DNA from: JANQPX01 sp041398025
GTDB lineage: Bacteria; Pseudomonadota; Alphaproteobacteria; Geminicoccales; Geminicoccaceae
Assembly: GCA_041398025.1 (NCBI GenBank)
Contig: JAWKVM010000018.1
Location: 1 to 64,000, forward strand
Direction of reading: 5' to 3'
DNA: 64,000 nt
Of the stretch, positions 8,835-17,278 are shown piece after piece (position 1 is the stretch's first letter; the number at the start of each line of letters is the position of its first letter). Both the position numbers and the translations under genes were made by a program. The notes beneath the pieces are model-generated. The model had not been told where the DNA came from and searched no databases. It saw nothing but the letters and a program-made list of their open reading frames with translations.

Positions 8835-9203
8835 TCAGCTGCTCTGCTGGTTCATCGGTTTCGGTGCGCCTGTCATCATGTCGGTGCCGATATAGGGGAG
8901 ACCGGCCTGCTTCCAGGCGGCGAACCCGCCTTCGAGATGAGCCATCTGGACGAGGCCCTGCGCCAGGCACTGCTTGCCCACTTTCTCCGAGCGCGCGCCG
9001 GATCCGCAATGAAGGACAATTCGCTTCTTGTCCTGCGCGGGTAAACTCGCAGCCTTGAAGAATGCCATCGGCGCCAGGAGCGCGCCCTCGACATGCTCGA
9101 ACATGTACTCCTGCGGCGTGCGCACATCGATCAGGACGATTTTGTTGTTGGAAAGAGCCTCGTAAACGCGCTCGGCCGACCAATTTTCCAATTCCGTGCT
9201 CAT
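8835..9203 (-). CDS. rhodanese-like sulfurtransferase, single domain
   Basis: 122 residues. ATG at 9203 is preceded by GAGGAGG. The fold begins with LIDVRTPQEYMFEHVEGA and holds the active loop HCGSGARS, in which the Cys carries the persulfide. Cytoplasmic, with no signal peptide. It follows a persulfide-dioxygenase-like metallo-hydrolase by 66 bases on the same strand. Rhodanese plus ETHE1-type dioxygenase is a known pairing for oxidising sulfide or glutathione persulfide to sulfite and thiosulfate. On a copper island this could protect against sulfide and copper-sulfide chemistry, but that link is inference. Confidence 0.9.
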   Translation of the reverse strand: MSTELENWSAERVYEALSNNKIVLIDVRTPQEYMFEHVEGALLAPMAFFKAASLPAQDKKRIVLHCGSGARSEKVGKQCLAQGLVQMAHLEGGFAAWKQAGLPYIGTDMMTGAPKPMNQQSS

Positions 9204-9269
9204 GACCTCCTCACCTCGTCAGTTTGGCAATGGCCCGATCAATTTCGGGGGGCGTCTGTATGCGATCCC

Positions 9270-10166
9270 TCAGAAGCGATCCGCCGGGATCTTGAAGTAG
9301 CTATACCCGTCGCTCTCGGGCTCCGGCAGCCGTCCGCCGCGCAGATTGACCTGCAGGGCGAACAGGATGCGATCGGGCAGGCCGAGCGTGGCGTCGCGAT
9401 CGTTGCGAAGCTTCACGAACTCCTCCTCGCTCACACCCCCGCCGATATGAACGTTGTGATTGCGATGCTCCGCGACCGTCGCTTCCCATGCGGGTTCGTC
9501 TCGATCGTCAGTGCCATAGTCATGGCCGACGAACAGCCGCGTCTCGGCGGGCAAATCGAGGATCGCCTGCAGCGAGCGATACAAGGTGCGAGACGAGCCG
9601 CCTGGAAAATCGGCGCGCGCCGTGCCGAAGTCCACGTGCATGAGCGTGTCGTGGACGAAAGCGGCGTCAGATCCCACGATGTAAGTGATCGACGCGAGCG
9701 TGTGTCCCGGGGATAGGATTGCGCGCACGGGCAAATTGCCGATCTCGAATCTGTCGCCGTCGGCGAACAGCCGATCGAAATCCCGCTCCGGGTCGAAGGC
9801 ATCCGGCATGTGGTAATAGTCGCGCCAAAGCTTGGCGACGTCCTTCACCCGCTCGCCGATGGCCGTGGGCGCATCGAGCTTTTCCTTCAGCCAGCTCGAC
9901 GCCATGAAGTGATCGGCATGGGGATGCGTGTCGAGGATCCACGCGACTTCCAGCCCCTCTCCCCGAACGAACTCAAGTATCTCTTCGGCGCTTTCGGTCG
10001 AGGTGCGGCCGCTCGCGGGTTCGAAGTCCAGAACGACATCGATCAGCCCCGCCTTCCGCGTGCTCCTGTCGATCGCAACATATTGGATGCTTCCCGTTTT
10101 CTCCTCGTAAAAGCCGACAACGTCCGCGCTCCCCTCGCCATTGGACCCGCTCCTCCTGGATAGCAT
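9270..10166 (-). CDS. MBL-fold metallo-hydrolase, ETHE1/persulfide dioxygenase-like
   Basis: 298 residues from the ATG at 10166, which has AAGGAAG upstream; the frame is open to 10262 without a better site. Metallo-beta-lactamase motifs are present: THPHADHF (metal ligands HxHxDH), LSPGHTLASITYIV, FVHDTL, and FVGHDYG near the end. The sequence around HADHF and the final YFKIPADRF end resemble the glyoxalase-II-like persulfide dioxygenases (ETHE1/Blh type) that act on glutathione persulfide with one Fe(II). It is the first gene of a pair with the rhodanese. No ArsR-type regulator such as BigR is adjacent, which is unusual for this pair. Confidence 0.82.
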   Translation of the reverse strand: MLSRRSGSNGEGSADVVGFYEEKTGSIQYVAIDRSTRKAGLIDVVLDFEPASGRTSTESAEEILEFVRGEGLEVAWILDTHPHADHFMASSWLKEKLDAPTAIGERVKDVAKLWRDYYHMPDAFDPERDFDRLFADGDRFEIGNLPVRAILSPGHTLASITYIVGSDAAFVHDTLMHVDFGTARADFPGGSSRTLYRSLQAILDLPAETRLFVGHDYGTDDRDEPAWEATVAEHRNHNVHIGGGVSEEEFVKLRNDRDATLGLPDRILFALQVNLRGGRLPEPESDGYSYFKIPADRF

Positions 10167-10334
10167 GACTCTTCCTTTTTCAGCCTCGTGGTATGAACTC
10201 AATACTGCTGCGCGATACCGGTTCCCGATCGAGGTCCGTCGGGGAGATCCGACCTCCGACATTCGTCATTGAAGACAACCAGCAGGTTGGCATCGATTGC
10301 ACGCCGAACGGAAACCGGCGGTGTTCGCCTCAGT

Positions 10335-12698
10335 CTAAATGTCGACGCGCCTCAACCGGAGCGCGTTCCCGATCACGGAAACCGACGACAGGCTCATCGC
10401 AGCCGCTGCGAAAATCGGCGAGATGAGGATGCCGAGGAACGGGTAGAGGACGCCGGCGGCGACCGGCACGCCCGCGGCGTTGTAGACCAGCGCGAAGAAC
10501 AGGTTCTGCTTGATGTTGCGCATGGTCGCATGGGCCAGACGGCGCGCACGGACGATGCCGTTCAGATCACCCTTCACCAGAGTGAAGCCCGCGCTTTCGA
10601 TGGCGACGTCCGCCCCTGTGCCCATTGCGATGCCGACGTCCGCCTGGGCAAGCGCCGGCGCATCGTTGACGCCGTCGCCGGCCATCGCGACCTTCCGGCC
10701 TTCGGCCTGCAGCTCCTTGATGATCCGGGCCTTGTCCGCAGGCAACACGTCGGCCCTTATGTTGTCGATGCCGAGTCGGGCGGCGACCGCCCTGGCGGTG
10801 CGTTCATTGTCGCCGGTCGCCATGACGATGCGCAGGCCCTCGTCATGCAACGCCTTCAGCGCCGCCTGGGTCGTCTCCTTCACCGGATCGGCGACCGCCA
10901 CGAGGCCGACGATGTCCTGATCGACCACCACGAACATCACCGTCTCGCCCTGATCGCGCCGTTCGTTCGCCGTCTCGATCAGATGGCCGCCGTCCAGGCC
11001 CAGATCGGCCATCAGCTTGCCATTGCCAAGGGCGACTGCCCGGCCATCGATCCGGCCCTTCACGCCTTTGCCGGTGACCGCTTCGAACTCCTCGGCGGTA
11101 GTCAAGGTCAGTCTCTTCTCCTCCGCGCCGGCGACGATCGCCTCGGCTAGGGGATGCTCGGAGCCCCGCTCCAGGCTGGCGGCGAGCCGCAGGACCTCCG
11201 CCTCGTCGTGGCCGGCCTCGGGAAGAACGGCTACCAGCTTCGGTTTGCCCACGGTGAGCGTGCCGGTCTTGTCGACGATCAGCGTGTCGACCTTGGCGAA
11301 GCGCTCCAGCGTCTCGGCGTTCTTGATCAGCACGCCGGCCTGGGCGCCGCGTCCGGTTGCGGTCATGATCGACATCGGCGTGGCGAGGCCCAGCGCGCAG
11401 GGACAGGCGATGATCAGCACGGCGACCGCCGAGACCAGCGCATAGGATAGCGACGGCGCCGGGCCCCAGATCGACCAGGCGATGAAGGCCAGGATCGCGA
11501 TCCCGATCACCGCCGGCACGAACCGGCCCGCCACGATATCGGCGAATTTCTGGATCGGCGCGCGACTGCGCTGCGCGCTGGCGACCATCTCCACGATCTG
11601 GCTCAGCATGGTGTCGGCGCCGACCCGGCGCGCCTCGATCACCAGGCTGCCGGTGCCGTTGATGGTCGCGCCGGTAACCTCCTCGCCGACTGTCTTCTCA
11701 ACCGGCACCGGCTCGCCCGAGATCATGGATTCATCGACCGAGGATCGGCCCTCGGTCACCACGCCGTCGACCGGCACCTTGTCGCCGGGACGTACGCGCA
11801 ACCGATCGCCGACCGCGACGGTCTCGAGCGGCACCTCCTCCTCACGGCCATCTTCCCGGATGACCCGGGCGGTCTTCGGCGCCAGATCCAGCAGCGCCCG
11901 AATGGCAGCACCCGTGCGCTCACGTGCGCCGAGCTCCATGATCTGACCGAGCAGAACCAGCACAACGATCACGGCGCCCGCTTCGAAATAGACGCCGACA
12001 TGACCTTCGGCGTCGCGAAAACCGTCCGGGAAGATGCCAGGCAGCAGCACGGCGACCAGGCTGAACAGGTAAGCGGCGCCCACGCCCATGGCGATCAGCG
12101 TGAACATGTTGAGGCTGCGGTTGACCACCGACTTGACGCCGCGAACGAAGAACGGCCAGCCGGACCAGAGAATGACGGGCGTCGCCAGAACCAGCTCCAC
12201 CCACATGGCCAGGCGCTCGCCGAGCGCTTCCCGCAGAAAGCCAAGGCCGACCAGCGGGCCCATGGTCAGCGCCAGAAGAGGAATGGTGAGGACCGCGCCG
12301 ACCCAGAACCGCCGTCTGAAATCGATCAGCTCCGGGTTCGGTCCCTCGTCGGCGGCCGGCACGCCCATGGGCTCGAGCGCCATACCGCAGATCGGGCAGT
12401 CGCCGGGCGCATCGCGCACGATCTCAGGATGCATCGGGCAGGTATATTTCGTGCCCTCGGGCATGGGCTCGGGAGCCGGCCGCTCGCCCAGATAGTCATT
12501 GGGCGCCTGTTCGAATTTTTCCCGACAGCGCGCCGAGCAAAAATAGAAGTCCTTGCCGTCGAACGTCGTGTGATGCTTCGCGGACTCGGCGTCCACACGC
12601 ATGCCACAAACCGGATCGACCGTTCTTGCGTCGTGATCATCATGATCATGGACCGCATGATGCTCATGCTTCTGATGAGCCGTCATCTGCGCGGACAT
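10335..12698 (-). CDS. Cu+-exporting P1B-type ATPase with YHS and metal-binding N-terminal domains
   Basis: 787 residues. The N-terminus is His-rich (HQKHEHHAVHDHDDHD), then a YHS domain (DPVCGMRVDAES...CSARCREKF, ~26-70) and a short heavy-metal domain (YTCPMHPEIV...CPICGM, ~82-112), in place of the usual HMA domains. Eight TM helices follow, with the CPC motif in ACPCALGLATP (~432), DKTGTLTVGK for phosphorylation (~476), SEHPLAEAI and GDGVNDAPAL. CPC together with the last helix motifs is the Cu+ class. It should pump Cu+ to the periplasm, feeding the oxidase CopA. It is read from a CueR-type promoter 50 bases upstream. Confidence 0.93.
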   Translation of the reverse strand: MSAQMTAHQKHEHHAVHDHDDHDARTVDPVCGMRVDAESAKHHTTFDGKDFYFCSARCREKFEQAPNDYLGERPAPEPMPEGTKYTCPMHPEIVRDAPGDCPICGMALEPMGVPAADEGPNPELIDFRRRFWVGAVLTIPLLALTMGPLVGLGFLREALGERLAMWVELVLATPVILWSGWPFFVRGVKSVVNRSLNMFTLIAMGVGAAYLFSLVAVLLPGIFPDGFRDAEGHVGVYFEAGAVIVVLVLLGQIMELGARERTGAAIRALLDLAPKTARVIREDGREEEVPLETVAVGDRLRVRPGDKVPVDGVVTEGRSSVDESMISGEPVPVEKTVGEEVTGATINGTGSLVIEARRVGADTMLSQIVEMVASAQRSRAPIQKFADIVAGRFVPAVIGIAILAFIAWSIWGPAPSLSYALVSAVAVLIIACPCALGLATPMSIMTATGRGAQAGVLIKNAETLERFAKVDTLIVDKTGTLTVGKPKLVAVLPEAGHDEAEVLRLAASLERGSEHPLAEAIVAGAEEKRLTLTTAEEFEAVTGKGVKGRIDGRAVALGNGKLMADLGLDGGHLIETANERRDQGETVMFVVVDQDIVGLVAVADPVKETTQAALKALHDEGLRIVMATGDNERTARAVAARLGIDNIRADVLPADKARIIKELQAEGRKVAMAGDGVNDAPALAQADVGIAMGTGADVAIESAGFTLVKGDLNGIVRARRLAHATMRNIKQNLFFALVYNAAGVPVAAGVLYPFLGILISPIFAAAAMSLSSVSVIGNALRLRRVDI

Positions 12699-12747
12699 TG
12701 CTCACTTTCTCCGTATCGGCACAGGCTGAATGCCTGATGAGACGACA

Positions 12748-12778
12748 GAGATAGATCTTCCAGCAACTGGAAGGTCAA
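12748..12778 (-). promoter_or_regulatory. CueR-type promoter and operator for the Cu+-ATPase
   Basis: Minus strand: -35 TTGACC (12773-12778), a 19-base spacer, -10 TATCTC (12748-12753). The dyad CTTCCAG (12757-12763), three bases, CTGGAAG (12767-12773) fills the spacer and matches the site at 6518-6536 in its arms. One CueR should therefore switch on both its own operon and the ATPase. A region of about 250 bases to the right (12780-13038) shows no gene. Confidence 0.9.
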
Positions 12779-13038
12779 GGGGAGTTTTGGGCCCTTGCGC
12801 GCTTCAGGCAAACATTTGCGTCAGAGGCCGCCGATGACGCGTTCGAGCATGCTTCGGACCGACGTCACCACCTCTGCCAGCTACGGATTGTCCACGGCTG
12901 CACGGATGCGACCGGATCGGCAGCCAGTCGGCCGCGGTCGCCTCGGTTGCGGAATAGTCGGCCTGCGTGAAGGCTTTGGTCGTAAGAAACCGCTGGGCAA
13001 GGAGGCGGCTCGTTGGGTCGGCAAGACGTTTTCCCCGC

Positions 13039-14478
13039 CTAGTCGCTTCCTCGCGACCGGGTTCTTGTCTGGGCCGCCTGATCAAAACGATTCAATCGTA
13101 CCCGAACGCGCAATCCACCTTCCGGACGATTGCTGAGATCAATCGCCCCCCCGTGCGAGTCTAGAATGGTTTGCGCAATCGCCAATCCCAACCCTACACC
13201 GCCCGTGTCACGGCTTCGCGATGGTTCTACTCGGAAAAACGGCAGAAAGACTCGCCCCATCTCCGGTTCGGGAATTCCGCACCCTTCGTCGTCGACGGTG
13301 ATCTCATGCCAATGTTCATGGCTGGTGACCCGGACCTGGGCGCAATTACCGTAATTCACGGCATTGTCGATCAAATTGGCCAACGCTCTCTTCAAGGCAA
13401 GCGGGCGGCCTTGTGTCAGACAATCGCCATCCACGGCGCAGGTGACGTCTTGGCCTGTATCAGCCAGATCATCACAAAGGGCTTCCAGGAGTGCGCCGAC
13501 ATCGACGATCGATAGTGGTTCGTCATCGGCGCCTACGCGAGCGAAGGCGAGCGACGACGCTAGCATGAGGTTCATCTCGTCAAGGGCGGCGAGCATTTTG
13601 TCGCGAAGCTCCGGCTCGGAGACGCTCTCGGCTCGGAGGCGAACGGCGGTCAGCGGCGTGCGCAGATCATGGGATATAGCCGCCAACATTTGGGATCGAT
13701 TATCAACGAGTTGTCGAATTTGCCGCTGCATATCGTTGAAAGCACGAGCGGCCTTGCGCACTTCGGTGGGCCCGTCTTCCGGCAATGCAGGTGCATGGAC
13801 ATTGCGCGCGAAGGCTGTGGCAGCGGCTGCGAAGCGGTGAAGAGGCGTCGACAGCTGCCGAACGGCCCAAAGGGATAAGAGAAGCACGGCGAGAACGAAT
13901 GAACCTGTGGTCGCAAGCGTTCGTTCCCACCCCGCTGCATGAGCAAGCGGCATCACGGTCGAAAAATTCAGTTCCTGATATTGAGAGAAGGGGATGGAGA
14001 CGAACACCGCTTGATCCCGATCATGGCCGTAGACGAGCCGTTCGATCCACTGTCGAAACAGGTGTCTCGCGGTTTCAACGCCTGTCGAGTCGCTCTGCGG
14101 CGAAACTTCTCGAACACTGACCGAAAGAGGCTCGCTTGAGACCGATCGCATCTGACGCGAAAGCGCGTCGTTGAGGGAATCGAATGATCTCCCCTTGGCG
14201 CCGTCGGCGAGCTCACCGTCGGAGTCCTTCATGTACACGCGAAAAGCATGGTCATCTGACGCGCGGACGATGCGATCCCGCCAAGGACTGGGCGCACTGA
14301 TGACGATGTTAGCGATGGAGGCGATGTGTTGTGCGATATGCTGCTCGTCTGCGCGCGTTAGCGAGTCGGCACGATGCCCTGAAAAGGTGATGACGGTCAC
14401 GACATGGGTGACAACGAGCCCGGCGATCACCAAGGCAATCGTCCGGCTTGCCAGGCTTTGTGGCCAGAAATACGTCAT
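13039..14478 (-). CDS. OmpR-partner sensor histidine kinase
   Basis: 479 residues from an ATG that overlaps the regulator stop as ATGA, so translation is coupled. TM1 (~10-30) and TM2 (~160-180) enclose a periplasmic sensor of about 130 residues with no family I recognise. Then come HAMP, the phospho-acceptor box SHDLRTPLTAVRLRAES, the N box NLIDNAVNYG, DDEGCGIP and GGVGLGLAIA of the ATPase domain. A membrane-bound kinase for the response regulator at 14475. It faces away from the envelope gene set starting near 15.6 kb, which is the natural candidate target. Confidence 0.92.
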   Translation of the reverse strand: MTYFWPQSLASRTIALVIAGLVVTHVVTVITFSGHRADSLTRADEQHIAQHIASIANIVISAPSPWRDRIVRASDDHAFRVYMKDSDGELADGAKGRSFDSLNDALSRQMRSVSSEPLSVSVREVSPQSDSTGVETARHLFRQWIERLVYGHDRDQAVFVSIPFSQYQELNFSTVMPLAHAAGWERTLATTGSFVLAVLLLSLWAVRQLSTPLHRFAAAATAFARNVHAPALPEDGPTEVRKAARAFNDMQRQIRQLVDNRSQMLAAISHDLRTPLTAVRLRAESVSEPELRDKMLAALDEMNLMLASSLAFARVGADDEPLSIVDVGALLEALCDDLADTGQDVTCAVDGDCLTQGRPLALKRALANLIDNAVNYGNCAQVRVTSHEHWHEITVDDEGCGIPEPEMGRVFLPFFRVEPSRSRDTGGVGLGLAIAQTILDSHGGAIDLSNRPEGGLRVRVRLNRFDQAAQTRTRSRGSD

Positions 14479-15221
14479 TGACAGGCCACATTCACGGCAA
14501 ACACATAGCCTCCGCCCCACACGGTCTTGATGATCTCCGGATTTCGTGGATCAGCTTCGATTTTGCGCCGCAGCCGGCTGATCCGTGTGTCGATGCTGCG
14601 ATCGATGAATGCTTCGGATCGTCCTCTAGTAAGATCGAGCAGCTGATCCCTCGTCAGGACGACATGAGGGCGTTCCGCAAACGCTACCAGCAATTCGAAC
14701 TCGGCGGTGCTGAGAGGCTTTACAACCTGCTGGTCGGACTTGAGATTTCGTGCAGCCAGGTCGAGTGTCCAACGGTCGAAGCGCCAGGAGCTTTTCTCGG
14801 CAGCGCGGCGCTCGGGCGGCAATGAATTGGCTCGCCGCAGGATGGCCTTGATGCGGGCGACGAGCTCGCGGGTCCCAAATGGCTTGGCCAGATAGTCGTC
14901 CGCGCCCATTTCGAGGCCCAGCACCCGATCGAATTCTTCACTTTTTGCGGTCAACATGAGAATGGGCAGCTGTGACGACGCTCTGAGCTGGCGACAGATG
15001 GTGAGACCATCCTCGCCGGGAAGCATAAGGTCGAGCACGACGAGATCGATTCGATGCTGTTTCAGGACGCGGCGCATCTGCGTTCCATCCGGCGCCGTGC
15101 TTACGCGGAAACCCTCCTTCGCAAGATGGTTGGAGACCAGATCGCGAATCTCCGCGTGATCATCGACCACCAGAATATGTGCATTGCATGTCATGGCTCT
15201 GGTCAACGTTTCATACTGCAT
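14475..15221 (-). CDS. OmpR/PhoB-family response regulator
   Basis: 248 residues. ATG 15221 has GAGGGA five bases upstream. The receiver domain has paired acidic residues (VVDDHAE), the phospho-Asp in LVVLDLMLPGEDGL, LTAKSEE and the Lys in YLAKPFG. The C-terminal winged helix shows LSTAEFELLVAF and TRDQLLDLTRGR...IDTRISRLRRKIE. The pair with the kinase is an ordinary two-component operon. The divergent intergenic region holds AACAATT repeats spaced exactly 10 bases apart, which is the spacing used by this regulator class. The signal is unknown; metal or envelope damage is plausible from context. Confidence 0.93.
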   Translation of the reverse strand: MQYETLTRAMTCNAHILVVDDHAEIRDLVSNHLAKEGFRVSTAPDGTQMRRVLKQHRIDLVVLDLMLPGEDGLTICRQLRASSQLPILMLTAKSEEFDRVLGLEMGADDYLAKPFGTRELVARIKAILRRANSLPPERRAAEKSSWRFDRWTLDLAARNLKSDQQVVKPLSTAEFELLVAFAERPHVVLTRDQLLDLTRGRSEAFIDRSIDTRISRLRRKIEADPRNPEIIKTVWGGGYVFAVNVACQ

Positions 15222-15299
15222 AGACGTCCCTCATTATCGAACAAGCAAGGCGAGGTCGCCTAAAAAGTTGTTTCAATCCGTGACAGGACGGCATTCTGA

Positions 15300-15316
15300 A
15301 ACAATTTGTAACAATT
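15300..15316. promoter_or_regulatory. 10-bp-spaced direct repeat, candidate response-regulator site
   Basis: AACAATT occurs at 15300-15306 and again at 15310-15316, one helical turn apart, in the region between the divergent regulator (start 15221) and the CDF-SPFH gene. OmpR-type dimers bind such tandem repeats. The region 15222-15636 contains no gene that I can support. The assignment to this regulator is inference from position and spacing only. Confidence 0.35.
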
Positions 15317-15636
15317 CACCGATTTCTCGACACACTCACGTAATAACCTTCCGATAAGACACTGCCGCGCATCGAATTCTGACTTGTTGGAGAACTTGAT
15401 CGTTCCTGAACCTGGTACCGATCAGCCTTTGCATAGCAGTTGCTCGATAGGAAGCCTTTCCCTTCGCCGGTCGGTCTTTGGACATGCGTTCCATCGCGGC
15501 CCCGGCATGGAGGCTGCCTTCGAGCCGGACCCGCGATCGTGCCTGTGCCGCCGGACCGCCGTCTCACCTCCAGGCGGGAGACCGTGTTGGAATTGCGGCT
15601 GCCACACAGGGCGCGGTCGGTATCGATCGCGGGTCC

Positions 15637-17256
15637 ATGACCAAGCACGAGCAAGGAAAACGCCGACTTGAGCCAGGCAAGCAGATAGCAAAGGTCGTTC
15701 CTGATATGAACCGTAAAGAACGAACCGTTTTCGTAACAATCCTTATCAACGTGATCTTGATAGGGTTCAAATTCTGGCTTGCCAGTGCCTCAGGGAGCTT
15801 GGCACTGCGCTCGAGTGCTATGCATTCGCTCACTGATCTCGCTATCGGCGTCTTCGTTCTCCTGGGTCTCTTTTTTAGTCGTGGCGAAGCTGCCAAGTTG
15901 GGCGCAAGCCGCCATTTCGGGCTGGTCGAGAACTGGGTTGCGATCGCGGTTTCGGCCGCGATCTTTTATGTCGGGATCGACATCGTGCGCGAAGTCCTCG
16001 GTGGCGAGGTCGCCGAACTCAGAAATCTCGTCCCGATTACACTCGCCTCGCTGATCACCGTCGGAGTCGCCTACGTCATCGCCCGCTACAAGCTGTATGT
16101 TGGCCAGCAGACGGGCTCGCCAGCGCTGATGGCGAGCGGTTATCACTCTCAAGTTGATATCTATGCGTCCATCGTGGTGGTGGCGGGCCTGGCCGGCGCC
16201 GCCTTGGGCTTGCCAAACTTGGACACCGCGGCGGCCGCTGTGGTCGCTGTTCTGATCTTCCTATCGGGGTACCAAATTGCCTCGTCCGCGTTGGCAGCCC
16301 TCAAGCACCGTCGGCTGCTCGACCTGGAAGGTGAGACCGGGGAGCCTATCCGGCCTGGGCGCAACTGGTGGCGTCTCTATGGACCGGCCGCTGGCGCAGC
16401 GCTCGGAGCGTTGTATCTCCTATCAGGCGTCTACACGGTCCAGCCTGGAGAGGTTGCGGTCGTCAGGCGATTTGGAGCTGTCATCGAGCAGGCAGGACCC
16501 GGACTCCACTATCGCTGGCCGACGCCGATCGAAACCGTCGATACCGTCGCGACCGATCTCGTCCGCCAGCTGGAAACCAGGCCGACCCAAATGCTGACGG
16601 GTGATGAGAACCTGATATCGGTGCGCGCCAGTCTCCATTATTCGGTCGATGACCCCGCAGCCTTCGTCCTCAATGTCGCCAAGCCTGGAAGTCTTGTGAT
16701 GCAGGCTGCGGTCGCCGCCTTGCGGCAGGTCGTAGCTGGCGAGGCCGTCGACGCCTTGTTGACAGTGGACAAGGCCGCCATCCAGGAACAGACGGCAACC
16801 ATCGCGCAGGCTGCGCTCGATCGGAGCCAATCTGGAATTCGAGTCGTCGGGGTGCAGCTTCTCGAAAGCGCGCCACCGCCGGAAGTCGCCGAGTCGTTCC
16901 GTGAAGTCGCAAGCGCTCGGGAAGACCGCAATACGTTTATCAATGAAGCCGTGGCATATCAAAACGAGATTGTCCCCGTGGCACGTGGCGATGCCGACCG
17001 AACAACGCAGATGGCCGCCGCTGACAGCGCCAACAAAATGGCGAGCGCCAAGGGGGAAGCCGCCATCTTCGTGGCTCGCCAAGCGGGCTATGCGGCCGCT
17101 CCGGACATCACGAGACAACGCCTGTACCTGGAAGCGATCGAACGGTCCCTGCCTGGCGCAAGGAAGTTCTTGCTTGATCCCGCCATCTCGCCCGAGACCA
17201 CGGATCTCTGGATACCAGGCTCAACCGAGGCGCAGATCTTGCCGCAGAAGCCGTGA
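15637..17256 (+). CDS. fusion of a CDF cation transporter membrane domain with an HflK-like SPFH domain
   Basis: 539 residues from ATG 15637, or 516 from ATG 15706; neither has a clear ribosome site. In the 516-residue numbering, residues 1-~210 are a six-helix cation diffusion facilitator domain with both metal motifs intact: HSLTD in TM2 (His40, Asp44) and HSQVD in TM5 (His147, Asp151). The usual cytoplasmic CDF domain is missing. Instead a further TM (GAALGALYLLSG) leads into an SPFH domain (VYTVQPGEVAVVRRFG from ~241) with GLHYRWPTPIE and a long coiled coil, as in HflK. HflK/HflC form membrane cages around FtsH; here the cage subunit carries its own metal channel. It heads an operon with HflC and a second HflK. 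Confidence 0.85.
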   Translation: MTKHEQGKRRLEPGKQIAKVVPDMNRKERTVFVTILINVILIGFKFWLASASGSLALRSSAMHSLTDLAIGVFVLLGLFFSRGEAAKLGASRHFGLVENWVAIAVSAAIFYVGIDIVREVLGGEVAELRNLVPITLASLITVGVAYVIARYKLYVGQQTGSPALMASGYHSQVDIYASIVVVAGLAGAALGLPNLDTAAAAVVAVLIFLSGYQIASSALAALKHRRLLDLEGETGEPIRPGRNWWRLYGPAAGAALGALYLLSGVYTVQPGEVAVVRRFGAVIEQAGPGLHYRWPTPIETVDTVATDLVRQLETRPTQMLTGDENLISVRASLHYSVDDPAAFVLNVAKPGSLVMQAAVAALRQVVAGEAVDALLTVDKAAIQEQTATIAQAALDRSQSGIRVVGVQLLESAPPPEVAESFREVASAREDRNTFINEAVAYQNEIVPVARGDADRTTQMAAADSANKMASAKGEAAIFVARQAGYAAAPDITRQRLYLEAIERSLPGARKFLLDPAISPETTDLWIPGSTEAQILPQKP

Positions 17257-17278
17257 AGCATGTGAGGACAATAGCACC

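Noticed and set aside
8689..9183. A 164-codon frame overlapping the rhodanese gene
   Set aside because: It overlaps the rhodanese in another frame; the rhodanese has a strong ribosome site and an active-site loop.
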